From NCBI RefSeq assembly GCF_002994745.2, contig NC_037092.1:5756501-5820500 (forward strand): DNA of 64,000 bases. Reading direction: 5' to 3'. A model generated the notes under the pieces. That model saw nothing but the letters and a program-made list of their open reading frames with translations. It searched no databases and was not told the origin of the DNA. A program made the position numbers and the translations under genes. This document shows positions 45,906-57,277 of this stretch, in pieces (position 1 is the first letter of the stretch; each line of letters starts with the position of its first letter). This DNA is from Rosa chinensis. Its lineage: Eukaryota; Streptophyta; Magnoliopsida; Rosales; Rosaceae.

Positions 45906-47099
45906 GATGAATGGGGACAGTATTGTCTTTTAATCAAATTTATAATGTGGCGAAATGGACTAAATGATGTCAGCGAGAGAACGAAACCCAACTGAAACAC
46001 ACATCTGAGGGAAAAGAAAAAAAAAGAAAAAAAAGGACGGTGAGAAGAAGACTCAGGAATATGAAGTTCTGAACATTGTAGAGAAAGAGCTAGGCATAGC
46101 GTTGAGGTCTGACACGGACAAAATCCCAGAGACGACGACCGACATAGCCATGCCTGCTCAGCTCTGACTCGCCGCCTCTCCTCTCTTATTCATCGTGGTC
46201 CACCCTCTGAATCCAATAGCTAAGCTATCTCTTCCCCTCTATCTCTCTCTCATTTCCCATGTGTTGATATTTGCTCTGAATCAAAAGCACGGCCAAGTCC
46301 TCGACTACTGTTTGGTCTATCTGGTGAAGTCTGAATTATGAAATGGACTGGGAGGTTTTTCATGAGCTGGGTTTTGACAGATGGGAATGACCCTTATTAA
46401 ACACAGCCATATCCGAACGCCATAATTATTAACCTCGCTATAATTATCCCTGGTTTTGTTAAATTCTCTCCCACAGATAAACAGAGACCGGCCTTTTTAT
46501 CTCTCTGCTTCCTGGGTTCCATGCACAGCTCGATCAATTCCTTCTGTCAAAAAGTAAGGTCAATCGGATTCTGATCTCTTACTCTCTTGACACCTTATTG
46601 TTGACCGGGATAGACTGCAAAGTATCTCCAATTGGATTTTGCTTAATCTCTGAGGGAGATATTATACCCTTACTGATCCTTTTCTGGTTTCTATTTGGTT
46701 ATTAATGCTGGCTTAATGAGTACTGGATCGTACGGCCCCTCGGTTTTCTTGTGGTGGTGTGGGGTAGGTGGAAGGAAAAGAGAAGAGCCTTCATATAAAG
46801 AGAAGAGTGGTCATATATGAACAAGATTAGAGTCTTGAACTCTTGAAATAAGATCATATCATCGTAATCGCCCTTGGTTTTGCAATACTGGGTTTGGTTG
46901 TCTTTGTAGTACAGATTCTCAAGGGCCAGTGATAGACACGTTGAGCCTGTTGAGTAGAGCGTAAGCTAGAAACGCTCCCGTTCCCTCATCCTTATAACCT
47001 CCTGCATGCTAAGGCATCCAACCCACCATCATCACATCTTCAATTCGGTCTCTTGTTCTGTAGTCAAATTTTAGATAAGAGCTTGAGGATTAAGCAAAT
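45906..47099 (+). promoter_or_regulatory. Upstream region and probable 5' UTR of the first Dof gene
   Basis: CT-rich stretches near 46170-46260 and a possible 5' UTR intron (GTAAGG donor at 46554, TGTAG acceptor ending at 47063) precede the ATG. This is weak evidence only; RNA data are needed. Confidence 0.35.
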
Positions 47100-47987
47100 A
47101 TGCAGGGAGAGCGAGACCAGCAGCAGCAGAACAACCAAGAACGGAAGGTGAACCAGCAGCAGCAACAGGGACAACAGCAACCGCAGCAGCAGCAGCACCA
47201 TGAGCCTCAGAAGTGTCCAAGGTGCGAGTCCCTCAACACCAAGTTCTGCTACTACAACAACTACAGCCTGTCCCAGCCCCGCTACTTCTGCAAGGCGTGC
47301 AGGAGGTACTGGACACAGGGTGGGACCCTCCGGAACGTCCCCGTCGGTGGGGGTTGCCGGAAAGGCAAGCGTGCCAAGACCATGTCCTCATCATCATCAG
47401 CCACCTCCTCTCGCTCGGTGCTTCAGCCGCAGCCGCAGCCACAAGACCACCACCAGTTGCAGCAGAGGCCATTGATGATGTCAACAGGGCCAGCTGCCCT
47501 GAACTCTCTGGCTGGCTCCCAGTACTATCCTGGTGGTACTGGGTATTTGACATCTATGCCCTTTGCTCAAAGCCTCAACCATCTTGGGGGTTCTGGTCAA
47601 TTGGGATCAGGTGGTGGTGCTTCAAATTTGGGACTGCTTCATGGCTTCAATGCCATCTCTTCCTATGGCCAGCGTCAGATGCAAAGCCAGCTTTTTAAGG
47701 GCAACATGGAGCCTCCACCTCCGTACCCATCTGAGGATCATCGAGGCCTGTTGCTTCAACCAGCCAGGCCAAGTGGTTCTATGACTGATTGGCCTGAGAG
47801 CTTCATCAACAAATCTCATGCTTCTGTTTCTGCTTCTGCGGCTGCAGCCTCAGCTGGTCAAAGCGCTCTGTGGACCACCACCATGGGGCACAACACCAGC
47901 ACCACCAGCGGTGCAGGCCCTTCTCTGAACTCAGCTCAGTGGCCTGATGATATTGCCGGATCTTTTGCCGCCGGCCCTCCTCAGTGA
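47100..47987 (+). CDS. Dof zinc-finger transcription factor (295 aa)
   Basis: A single open frame. Residues 1-37 are Gln-rich. Residues about 38-92 are a Dof domain with one CX2CX21CX2C zinc finger (CPRC ... CKAC), the invariant [14 protein letters not shown] and [18 protein letters not shown] segments, and a basic end (CRKGKRAK) that usually serves as nuclear localisation signal. The rest is Ser/Gln/Gly-rich and of the kind that recruits co-regulators, with a WPESF motif near residue 235. Dof proteins bind AAAG cores in plant promoters. The length is within the family's 200-400 range. The ATG at 47100 follows in-frame sequence with no better start, and a 5' UTR intron is possible. I cannot place it in a named subgroup. 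Confidence 0.92.
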   Translation: MQGERDQQQQNNQERKVNQQQQQGQQQPQQQQHHEPQKCPRCESLNTKFCYYNNYSLSQPRYFCKACRRYWTQGGTLRNVPVGGGCRKGKRAKTMSSSSSATSSRSVLQPQPQPQDHHQLQQRPLMMSTGPAALNSLAGSQYYPGGTGYLTSMPFAQSLNHLGGSGQLGSGGGASNLGLLHGFNAISSYGQRQMQSQLFKGNMEPPPPYPSEDHRGLLLQPARPSGSMTDWPESFINKSHASVSASAAAASAGQSALWTTTMGHNTSTTSGAGPSLNSAQWPDDIAGSFAAGPPQ

Positions 47988-49826
47988 AACTTTCCGGCAT
48001 GCAATGGCTCCCTCAGAACTCCAGAGAGTACCGCAAATCAACTAGTCGTCTGTTTTTTTGTTCACTTTAATTAGTATACAAGAGATGAAACTCTGTTCAG
48101 TTTCATCGGGTTTATGTACTAAATTGGTTTTACTAGGTGGTTATAATTAAGTAAAAGTAAGGGTCTTGTTTTCTTCATGAAGCATAGAGTCATTTTTTTT
48201 TGTCAAATAAGCATAGAGTCATAGACTATACAGAAGTTGGTCATGTGGGTATAGTGATGATTGTAACCGAAAACAGATTATAGCGGTCATAATTATCACA
48301 TATGTTGTAAGCGAAAAACAAAGTATCAGATATGTTATTAGCCTTTTGTTTTATATATGATCAAAAGTTGATGAGCTAATTAATCTGTATTATTTGAATA
48401 ACTCAAAGTGAATTGCTTGGGGTTAATTACTTAATTAGCTAGGGGTTTATGATGAGCCATTGTACTTAAAAGTAGATCAAGAACTGTATGCATGCAGAAT
48501 TTTTTTTTTTTTTTTTTTTTTTTTTGAATTGACTGAAATGACTCCCAAACTTGAATTATTAGAGACAATCATGCGATAAGAGGACATTCAAAAAATCTTA
48601 ATTATTAGACAGGATACAATAATCTTTAGAATTTAAGAGCAAGCCAATTAGCTCATTCCTCTAACCACATAAATAAACTCTATTTTTCACAAATAGTAAA
48701 GCGCGCAGTGGTACTAACTAGCTCCGTTGTTAGCTTCTCTTTCAGTAATGCCACAATCACACAGGCCTATTAGATGAAGCTTAACTGTATAGAACATACA
48801 GTAGATGAAGCCAATGGGTTAGGTAATTTTTGTGCATGTGGTGTGTGACTGGGTTTCAAATGCTTTTAATGGATTATCACTTGAAACTTACAGTTCCAGA
48901 TTTGCTTTATCAGTGATTGGCTTTTACTATTTTTATTACCAGTATGGCTGCAAAAGCAGCGTAGCTGCTGGGGTAGTCTCTTGTAGACACAGACATTTAG
49001 ATAATGGAAGGTAGAAGAAGAGAAAAGCCTGCATGCCTGTAAGTACTGAACCCATTTGAAACAACGTTTACAGGGGGAATTAGCTCAGCAAGATCTGCTA
49101 CTTATGAATTAATATTAATTAGCAGTTAATTATATCTAATAGTGGATATAGATTGTGGTTTGCGAGTAAAGCTAAGCAAATCTTTGGTCTGCCATAGAGA
49201 GATCTCTGTCGCAAACAAGAAGCCTAAAAAAAAACAAGGATGAACAATATTTTATCTCGGATTTCTTTCAATTTCTAATTAAAACCATTTTGTTCTTGTT
49301 TAATAAGCTGTTGATTAACAAAATTTGTGGACTAACATTTTAATAGGTCAATGTCATGTTGTTCCTCTTTAAGAAAAGTAAGGCGGGGAAATGTGGAATG
49401 AATACGTACTTTATGAACTGAAGATTTAATTGGTTAATTTCAACCACTAAGATCCTAGGTGCGTGCATTATTATGATTGTAATTGCCACCTCTTCTTACT
49501 GTAAGATATAGGTTATAGTGGTGCCAGATAATTATGAATAATAGCGTGGTACCAGTTGTTATAATTAATGAAATTGTTTAATGGTTTTTATTTTGTCCAT
49601 TTCTTATATAAAACATGGAATATCGACTAGAGATAGCTAGTGTTTGGATTTGCAACAAATTATGTCTATTAACTAAAACACAATAGGCTATTAATCCAAT
49701 AGGTACGTAGTTTTTCTCTCCAAAATGTTTCATTTGTTGTCGTTGTTATACAAATTGAAATTACACAATAACTAAATAGTGGGTCGAGTTTATAACCTCA
49801 TACTTACAAATGAGAAAATCATACCA
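47988..49826. other. Intergenic, no gene seen
   Basis: 3' flank of the Dof gene, a T-run at about 48501-48525, then AT-rich spacer. No recognisable coding sequence. Confidence 0.4.
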
Positions 49827-49835
49827 TTAGATTAA

Positions 49836-50250
49836 GGGAAAAACTCACAAACAGTACCTGAACTACGGGCCACTAATAATTTCTGTACCCAAGTTTTCAA
49901 AACTATCACAATGGTACCCAGATTATCTAACACGACCTAACATTCATACATGCCGTCCACTTCGCCGTTAACGGTGTTAACTTTGCAAGGGTAAATCTGT
50001 CCTTCCACTTGCAGGAGGAGGAAAAAAAAAAAGGATGAACAGTACCCCCATGGTGTGAAGGAGAAGAGAGATGAACAGTGGAATGACAGATTTACCTTTG
50101 CAAAGTTAACACCGTTAACGGCGAAGTGGACGGCATGTATGAATGTTTGGTTGTGTTAGATAATCTGGGTACCATTGTGATAGTTTTGAAAACTTGGGTA
50201 CAGAAATTCGAAGTCGGCCATAGGTTAGGTACTGTTTGTATTTTTTTCCC
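49836..50250. mobile_element. Mutator-like MITE with long inverted arms (415 bp)
   Basis: Ends GGGAAAAA and TTTTTCCC are flanked by a 9-bp direct repeat TTAGATTAA (49827-49835 and 50251-50259). The two arms (about 160-170 bp each) are near-perfect inverse copies, for example GGTACCCAGATTATCTAACA on the left and its inverse near 50155. A short unpaired A-rich spacer lies between. No ORF. Confidence 0.85.
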
Positions 50251-50394
50251 TTAGATTAAACCATCATGAACTTAAATAAAACTCTAAATTAATTTTTTTT
50301 GAACCTTATGAAGATATCAAATTATTATTTACATAAAATTATAAAAAAAATAAATAATTAACTATATTTTCTTATCATAACGTGGTAAAGAGAG

Positions 50395-50975
50395 TACGAT
50401 ATATTGGTGTACGTATATGAAAAACATGTAAAGATATTTCAATTAAATCAAATCTGGATTCAGAATTTTTTTTTCTATAAAGGCAAGATCGAGACTAAAT
50501 GTGTATTCTTTTATTATTATTACACATGCCTATTCTTTGATAGTCACATATCTGTGTGCATCGTGCTTACGATCCATTGGTGTATATAAAAAAATTATGT
50601 AAAGATATTCCATTAAAACGAAATCTGTATCAAGAATTTCTTTGCTATAAAGACGAGATTGAGGCTAAATGCATATCTTTTTATTATTATTACACTGCAA
50701 ATGCGTATTCTTGGATAATCACATATTTGTGTGCGCCGCGGTTTATTCTTTCTTTTTTTTGCTAGTATTTTTAGGCATTTTGACCGTATCAAGAAAGTAC
50801 GATACATTGATGTGTATAAAAAAAATGCAAATATATTTCATTAAAATCAAATCTAGATGTAGAATACTTTTCTATAAAGATACGATTGAGACTAAATGCG
50901 TATTCTTGAATAGTCACATAATCGTGTGCGCCTCGCATTATTCTTGTTATTTTTTGGTTGTATTTTTAGGCATTT
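50395..50975. repeat. Three tandem degenerate copies of a 180-220 bp unit
   Basis: Units start at about 50395, 50568 and 50797. Each carries in order: (GTACGAT)-ATTG-TGTA, AAAGATATTTCATTAAA-CAAATCT, CTATAAAGA-GAGA-TGAG-CTAAATG, TATTCTT and TAGTCACATA-TGTG. Units 2 and 3 also share a TTTTTAGGCATTT tail. This looks like an old local triplication. Confidence 0.75.
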
Positions 50976-53209
50976 AAAAAAATTAATTTTTATAAGCTTG
51001 CACAACATATACTTAATAAAAGTTCGTTAAAAAACAATTACCTATGTTATACCCTCAATACATAAGACTTGGCCTGCCCCGAATGCACACACTAGAAAAT
51101 TGGTTCAAAAATCCAAGTCCCCACTGCTTATATATATAGACACACACACACATACAGCGCCATACTACATTACTACCATATCTGAGGTCTACATTTCTGG
51201 TTGCTTGAGTCCCAAGAGATCCGATTCAGTTCGATCTTTTACTTCTTTAGGTATTTATCGATTCAGGCTCAAGTTGGAGGCTTGGAGCTTGCCCCAAAAG
51301 TGGCTGGAGGCAGATTCAGGTCTGAGGACAAACTATAATGAGTCATTGTGTCGTCGCACGTTTGTGGGAAACCTTCCCCCATTCTTTTGCAAATTCTCCC
51401 AAGGCTCAAAGCTCAAAGCTTTTGGTGACAATAACAGATGCATGAGGGAACAATCCAGTGTCTAGCTTTAGTAGCACATCTACATTTACACGATTTTGAT
51501 GGGTGAAGCCGGTTGTTTCTTCTATATCGATCATTTCTATAATTGATGTCGAAGCATGCAGAAGCGGTAGACCCACATCGTCAAAAAAAAAAAAAAAAAA
51601 AAAGACACAGACACAGACACAGACGAAGTGGACTTCCCCATCAATTTAACATCCAATCGATGTGGGTCTCAGGGCACCATCATTTGGTCAGCTTGCATGT
51701 TCCAGAGTTTTGTGGACTTGCCCACTTAGCCTTTAACAATCATTTATCATTACATTATGTCATAACTCTAATAACGTATTTAAATTGATAAAGTAATTTA
51801 AATTTAACATCTAAGATGAATTAGTAATTAATAAAATTAACCTAAATTCTTATAAATTTATAGACAAATTTTTCATTTTTTTCATGTGGGATTATATCTC
51901 AACCGGATGAAGATTTGAACCAGTTCCCACTTCCTTTGATAAAAATAATAAGAGTAATTTTGGTATGAAAATTGATTCTATGGCAATATTCTCCATATTA
52001 ATCCCAAAGTTTATTGACTTGGGAAATGATAATGAGAATTTGGCGGATTATTATCACAACATGAAATAAATCTCCAGCGGGGTTCACCCAAGGTGGAAAT
52101 GACTCTTATTTCTTTCATTATCTTTTTAGGTTAAAAGAATAACATTGTTATTTACTCGTACAGTAAAACTTGAAAAATACTATGGTTGTTGTTCACTGTG
52201 AAGGGGACCAAATGTGAGATGGAGTTGACTCGCAAGAAAGAAAGGAAAACAGGGTTTGCTTTGGAGGGAAGGTTTGACGCCATAATCAAAGGGAAAGACC
52301 TATTTCTGAAGATTGCGTGGTGTAGGGGGTGTGGTAGCTTGTGTGAGGGAACTGTGTGAGTCATGGGATAGAGTCATCACCATTGTAATTATTAATTGAT
52401 AGCTCTCACGAGTCACAACTGCTCATGTCCAATTATGTCCGGACCTATTTTGCTATTATGCTATAGTATTGGTCTACTCGTTATGTTCTAGTTGGCTTAT
52501 TCATGTAGCTGTCGTAAGGCTCCTAACTGAATGTTTACAAATTCATAATGTATTTGGTAGAGAATTAAGAACATTAACCAATCTGGATATTAATTTCTAA
52601 AAATTACTTGAAGAAGCTTCTATGTTTCTTTCATAGTTCATATATATGTTGGTTTGAACTTCATATATCCTTTTATAATTTAATTTCACAAAATAGTTCG
52701 CTTATTTAAATGAACTGCAATCCCATTTTTATGTCTATTTCAATAAAGTGGAAATAGTATTTCATCTGCAATGATCTTGTGTTATTATAATGTTTGACCA
52801 CAAGGCTGAAAAAAAACAATGGTGGTGAAGTTGGTTGAAGTTGGAACTATTCAGAGGTCAAAATGAAAGAGCCAGCTCTGTGATGAAAAAAAATTAAACA
52901 AAACAAAAATGAAGAATGGGCATACTTTCAAGTTTGGACTAAAATTAACACTGCGCTTTTTTTGTTTGGCAATACAACAAAGTTATTATATATTAGACAT
53001 TTTCCCCCTAGGTTTGACATATTACTGACATTTGCCCCCATAGGAAGCATACTTGAAATTCCTTTCATTTATGGCTGACAAAAGTTTTATCTTTTTTTTT
53101 TTTTAATAGGGTTGATTTTATTAATAATCAATCCATGATAGACAGCTTTTATCTTCTATTCTTTTAACCAAAATAATTTTAGTGCTCCAAGTATATTTAT
53201 ATATCAAAT
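50976..53209. other. Intergenic, no gene recognised
   Basis: The frames at 51100-51465 (+) and 52152-52364 (-) have no family signature, and I do not call them. An (ACACAG)n run follows an A-run near 51583-51622. Confidence 0.35.
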
Positions 53210-53219
53210 TATTTATATA

Positions 53220-53559
53220 CAGGCGGGTTTTGAAGCGGACGTCCACACTTCGCTATAGTGCTGACGTCGACCCTTCTGCGGTGCCTCGGGGCTTGCCGAA
53301 CGGAGGCCGGAGGCATCTCAGGCCATTCTGGGCAGCGATCGAGGTTGCAGGTTCTGGGCAGCGACCTGACCTGTAACTGCAAGGTTCTGGGCAGCGCTGC
53401 AACCTCGTCGCAGGCGACTCCACCCGACTGCAGACTGGTCCGTCTGACCCCTGGCCTCCGTCCAGCAAGCGGTGCTGCTCCGTCGTGGCCTGAGCAAAGC
53501 TGCAGCATCGACGTTCGCACTTTAGCGAAAGTGCGGACGTCCTCTTTGAAACGCATCCG
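53220..53559. mobile_element. GC-rich Mutator-like MITE (340 bp)
   Basis: Flanked by TATTTATATA at 53210-53219 and 53560-53569 (9-10 bp duplication). Imperfect inverted ends share GGACGTCC and CACTT(T/A)GC words. The interior is about 60% GC in a very AT-rich setting. Open frames on both strands reflect base composition. Confidence 0.7.
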
Positions 53560-53850
53560 TATTTATATATCCAAATTTGAGTGTATCGTGTATATATAAT
53601 TTACATAAAATAATAATAGATAAACATGTAAATATGAAGTTAATGATTATTCAACTATATAGAGATGTATAACAAGTATGGTTCTCACATATGTGGCATA
53701 TTTGTCAAATTCTTACGTAGCAGAGGAAACATTTAACATATATTGTTCAACTAAAAAAAAACTAGAAATATAAATAACGAGTACGGTTCCTACATTTGTT
53801 GCATATATTTCAATTTGTTACTTGACATGGGAAACATCAACATATATGAG

Positions 53851-54326
53851 CAGAGGCGGAGCCAGAATTTAAAGTTAATTGGGGCACAAATATAAAATAT
53901 CAAAATATGAAAAATCTCTATTTAAAATTCTATCTATTAAAATGATGATTGTTCTCAACGAGATTTCATATTTTAAAATCGTTTCTAAACATTTTCCTTA
54001 TTTATACTACTAAAATGTCTTTCTCAATAAATGAAATCAAACGATCAAGTATCAAATTGGAACAAGATTTGATTTTTCTTGTGTATTAAATAAAGAATTT
54101 TTCTGTATAATTAATTAATCCATAGACCAACTAAGTTACTTAAATAATTAAAACAAAAATGCTGAAGTTAAGGAGAATCGAACCCTGAAAGTGTTTCAAG
54201 GCAAAAAGCAATATTACCGCTGCGCCATGATGGCTACTTGGTATATATATTAACTTAATTTAATTTATATGTAAAACAATTAGTGGGTCCCGTGACCCAC
54301 TGTGCCCCTATGTGGCTCCGCCACTG
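53851..54326. mobile_element. hAT-like non-autonomous element (476 bp)
   Basis: Ends CAGAGGCGGAGCCA and TGGCTCCGCCACTG are inverted copies with one mismatch, a terminus common among plant hAT elements. The 8-bp target duplication TATATGAG is at 53843-53850 and 54327-54334. No transposase. Confidence 0.88.
54172..54236 (-). other. tRNA-like sequence with Pol III A and B boxes inside the hAT element
   Basis: On the - strand TGGCGCAGCGGTAA (54214-54227) matches an A box, and GGTTCGATTCTCC (54172-54184) matches a B box at tRNA-like spacing. It has no clean anticodon arm or acceptor stem, so it is a tRNA-derived segment, not a tRNA gene. Confidence 0.5.
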
Positions 54327-54358
54327 TATATGAGGAATCATAATGGAATATAAAATAA

Positions 54359-55079
54359 GGGTGAGGCTATTGCCACCCTATAATTTTCTTTGTTCACCCT
54401 ACTTGTTCATTACACCCTACATTTTAATTTCAATTATTAGATTTACTTATCCAACCCATTTCTCTTTCCAGGAATATCCTCCATCATATGACATATCAAA
54501 TTAAAAAAGAATTTTTTTTTAACGAAAATTTCTCATTTAATTTATATCAATTAAAAAAAAGTCCTAAAATATATTAAAGTTTCCTAATAAAATCATAATT
54601 TGATTTACTTCCATTTTTTTATTTTTTCCATTCAGTTTCAATGTTCATTTATTCCAATCCATATTAAAAAATTAGTACGTGCTCCTATGAGCAATGAAAA
54701 AAAGATTGATTTTTTTTTTAGTGTTTTAAATTTTTTACTTTCGGTATTTATAAAGGTATTATAAATATTTTGATGAAGTTAACACTAATGGTTTTGTGAA
54801 TTGAATAAGGAATTAACGATGAGGACGCAACAAAAAGATAAAAAAGAAAATTGTAATAAATTGAAAATTGGATGTAGAAGATGAAGATTAATATTATCAG
54901 AAGAGAAATTAAGTAGTTTTGTATTTAATTAGTTATGTATTTAGTTTTCCTTAAAGATTTAAATTTTAGAAAATTAGTATACTTATTAGTCATTTTGCAT
55001 TTGGGTAATATAGTCTTTCAATAATTCAAATATTTGTAGGGTGAACAAAGAAAATTGTAGGGTGGCAATAGCTGTGCCC
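54359..55079. mobile_element. MITE with inverted ends (721 bp)
   Basis: The left end has GCTATTGCCACCCTATAATT then TTCTTTGTTCACCCTAC. The right end (55030-55079) is its inverse with few differences. A TAAAATAA direct repeat (54351-54358 and 55080-55087) flanks it. The interior is AT-rich and non-coding. Confidence 0.75.
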
Positions 55080-55511
55080 TAAAATAATCATTACTTGATT
55101 AAATATGAGAATCTGCTAATTGTTTCAGCATAGAAACCTAATTTATCATGAAAAAAAACTCTATAACTTTTTTTATAATACTTTTTCTTGAAATTCACAT
55201 GTATCAATAAAATTATCATTTGTAGAGCATGATTTTAACATGTGTTCCAATTGACGGTATATCAAAACATCTAACAAATTATTTTTTATAAACTTTACTG
55301 ATTTCTGACTTTGAATAATCATAAAAATAATTTGCGTTGTGATTTTTGAGTTTTGTCAGTTCAAAAAGTGTTTAAAAACTAGGGATAATGACCATTTACA
55401 CAATTTTAGGATAAAAATTGTTCACTTACTCCACTAAGAGTTTTTTACTCCCATTTACCGAATCTAACATCCATTGACAGTATTACCCTCATTTTAATTA
55501 ATAAATTACAT

Positions 55512-55614
<103 letters not shown>

Positions 55615-55769
55615 CCAACTCGTTCACCACGGCGAACGACTTCCGGACCGACTGACCGGGACGATCTCGCCGGCCCTCCCTCCTCGATCTCTCTCTCTCT
55701 CTCTCACCACCGACTCCGCCTCCTCGTCTCCGGCTCCGCAGACAAACCTGATCGTACCGATCCTTCGTT

Positions 55770-56237
55770 TTCTTCTCCCACCGCCGATCAGGTCCTCGCA
55801 GTCTTCTTCTTCTTCTGCACCTGCCACCGCAATGTTGGCCAAGCCCTCTACCTCCTCGACCTCCTCCGCCTCTGTGGCTACCACACCGACCCGCTCAACC
55901 TCAGCCGCGTCATCCACGCTCTCTGCGACTCCAACTGTCTCGAAGAAGCCCACCACCGCTTTGCCCACTCCATTGACTCAGATTGCATCCCTAACCAGCG
56001 CACCTGCAACGTCATCATCGCTAGGCTACTCGATTCCCAATCCCCACACAGCACGTTGGGTGTTCTTCGCGTTTTGAGTGCACTGAAGCCTGATTTTGTT
56101 GCCTCTTTGGTTAATTACAACCGTTTGATGGATCAGCTCTGCTAGCTCTGCGGCCCAATGAGGCTGATAGAGTGTTGTTTGATGAATGGTTATTGCGAAA
56201 TTGGCGAGTTGGGTAATGCACAGAAAGTGTTTGATTA
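55770..56237 (+). pseudogene. Captured pentatricopeptide-repeat (PPR) gene fragment
   Basis: In the frame beginning near 55770, after TADQVLAVFFFFC, the sequence reads ALYLLDLLRLCGYHTDPLNL, VIHALCDSNCLEEAHHRF, RTCNVIIARLLDSQSPHSTL and ALKPDFVASLVNYNRLMDQL. These are PPR helices with 35-residue spacing, up to a TAG near 56143. Further on, GYCEIGELGNAQKVFD gives another repeat piece in a different frame, ending in TAA. No start region or organelle presequence is convincing. The fragment lies between Mutator ends. Confidence 0.72.
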
Positions 56238-56254
56238 AATGTGTGGAAATGGTT

Positions 56255-56545
56255 ATTGGAAGATAATAATGAGATTATTGGGGGGCGGTAAAAAGATTAT
56301 TGAGGGGCAATAAAATATTTATTGGGCAGTAATAAGATTATTATGGAGCAATAATAAGATTATTGGGAGACAGTAATAAGATTATTTATTTGGATAAACC
56401 TACTAAAACTTTCAAAATTAAAAACATCTTCATTTTTTACTAATTATTGATCCCTAATAAACTTGTTATTGGGGGGTAATAATATATTTATTGGATGGTA
56501 GTAATATGTTTATTGGGGAGCAATAATATGATTATTAAATATTAC
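56255..56545. repeat. Degenerate tandem repeat (AATAAGATTATTGGGG-type)
   Basis: About ten imperfect units of 20-28 bp (GATTATTGGG, GCAATAATA, TTTATTGG) within the Pack-MULE. Confidence 0.65.
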
Positions 56546-56841
56546 TAAGAGGCAATATAATCAGACGCCGGAATCCAGTCACCGATCGCAGGATTCCGGT
56601 AGCCGGAGTCCCGTCACCAGAGTCCAGTAAGGTGTCCGATGACTTCTCTCTCTACGTGACAAATAAGGAGAAGACAAAAATATCCCAAAAATAAATAAAA
56701 AGGAATAAAAAATAATTAATTGGGTATTAGGAAAATGATTTCTTAGAGTGTTTGAGTAAGTGGGCAATCTCTTAGAGTGTTTGAGTAAGTGAGGTTAATT
56801 AATCCCAAAATTGTGTAAATGGTCATTATCCCTAAAAACTA

Positions 56842-57236
56842 TCATTCAAGAGTCATATCATGAAACATAACATAGGATATCAATACATTAAATACAGTAT
56901 AATTTTTATTCTTATTACTCCGTGAAAGAGAATAATGTATAATTGAAATACGGAAAGAACAGTGGACATTAAGTGAGAGTTAAAATAAACAGCAGCCCAC
57001 TGCAGCCCACTGGATTAGTTTTGCAGAAGAGCCCCTCCGCTATATTTAAAAAGGGGCCTGTCTAGAACTACTAGTAGTGTCAATAATTTCTTGTACGTAG
57101 AGGTAGACCATATATTCACTCATTCTGGGAATTAGCTTTCTAGCTACTAGCACAGCTGCTAGCTTAATTAGAAACCTAAGCCCTTTTCCCGACACCAATT
57201 ATAGTCACAGCTCGGCTTCATGCAGAACTAGACCTC

Positions 57237-57277
<41 letters not shown>

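Noticed and set aside
47200..47698. Alternative frames overlapping the first Dof gene
   Set aside because: The Dof domain fixes the correct frame; the others are shadows.
51100..51465. 121-codon + strand frame
   Set aside because: No recognisable domain, starts in AC-repeat sequence and lacks splice or promoter context.
54172..54236. A functional tRNA gene
   Set aside because: Pol III boxes are present but no full cloverleaf with acceptor pairing can be drawn, and it is inside a transposon.
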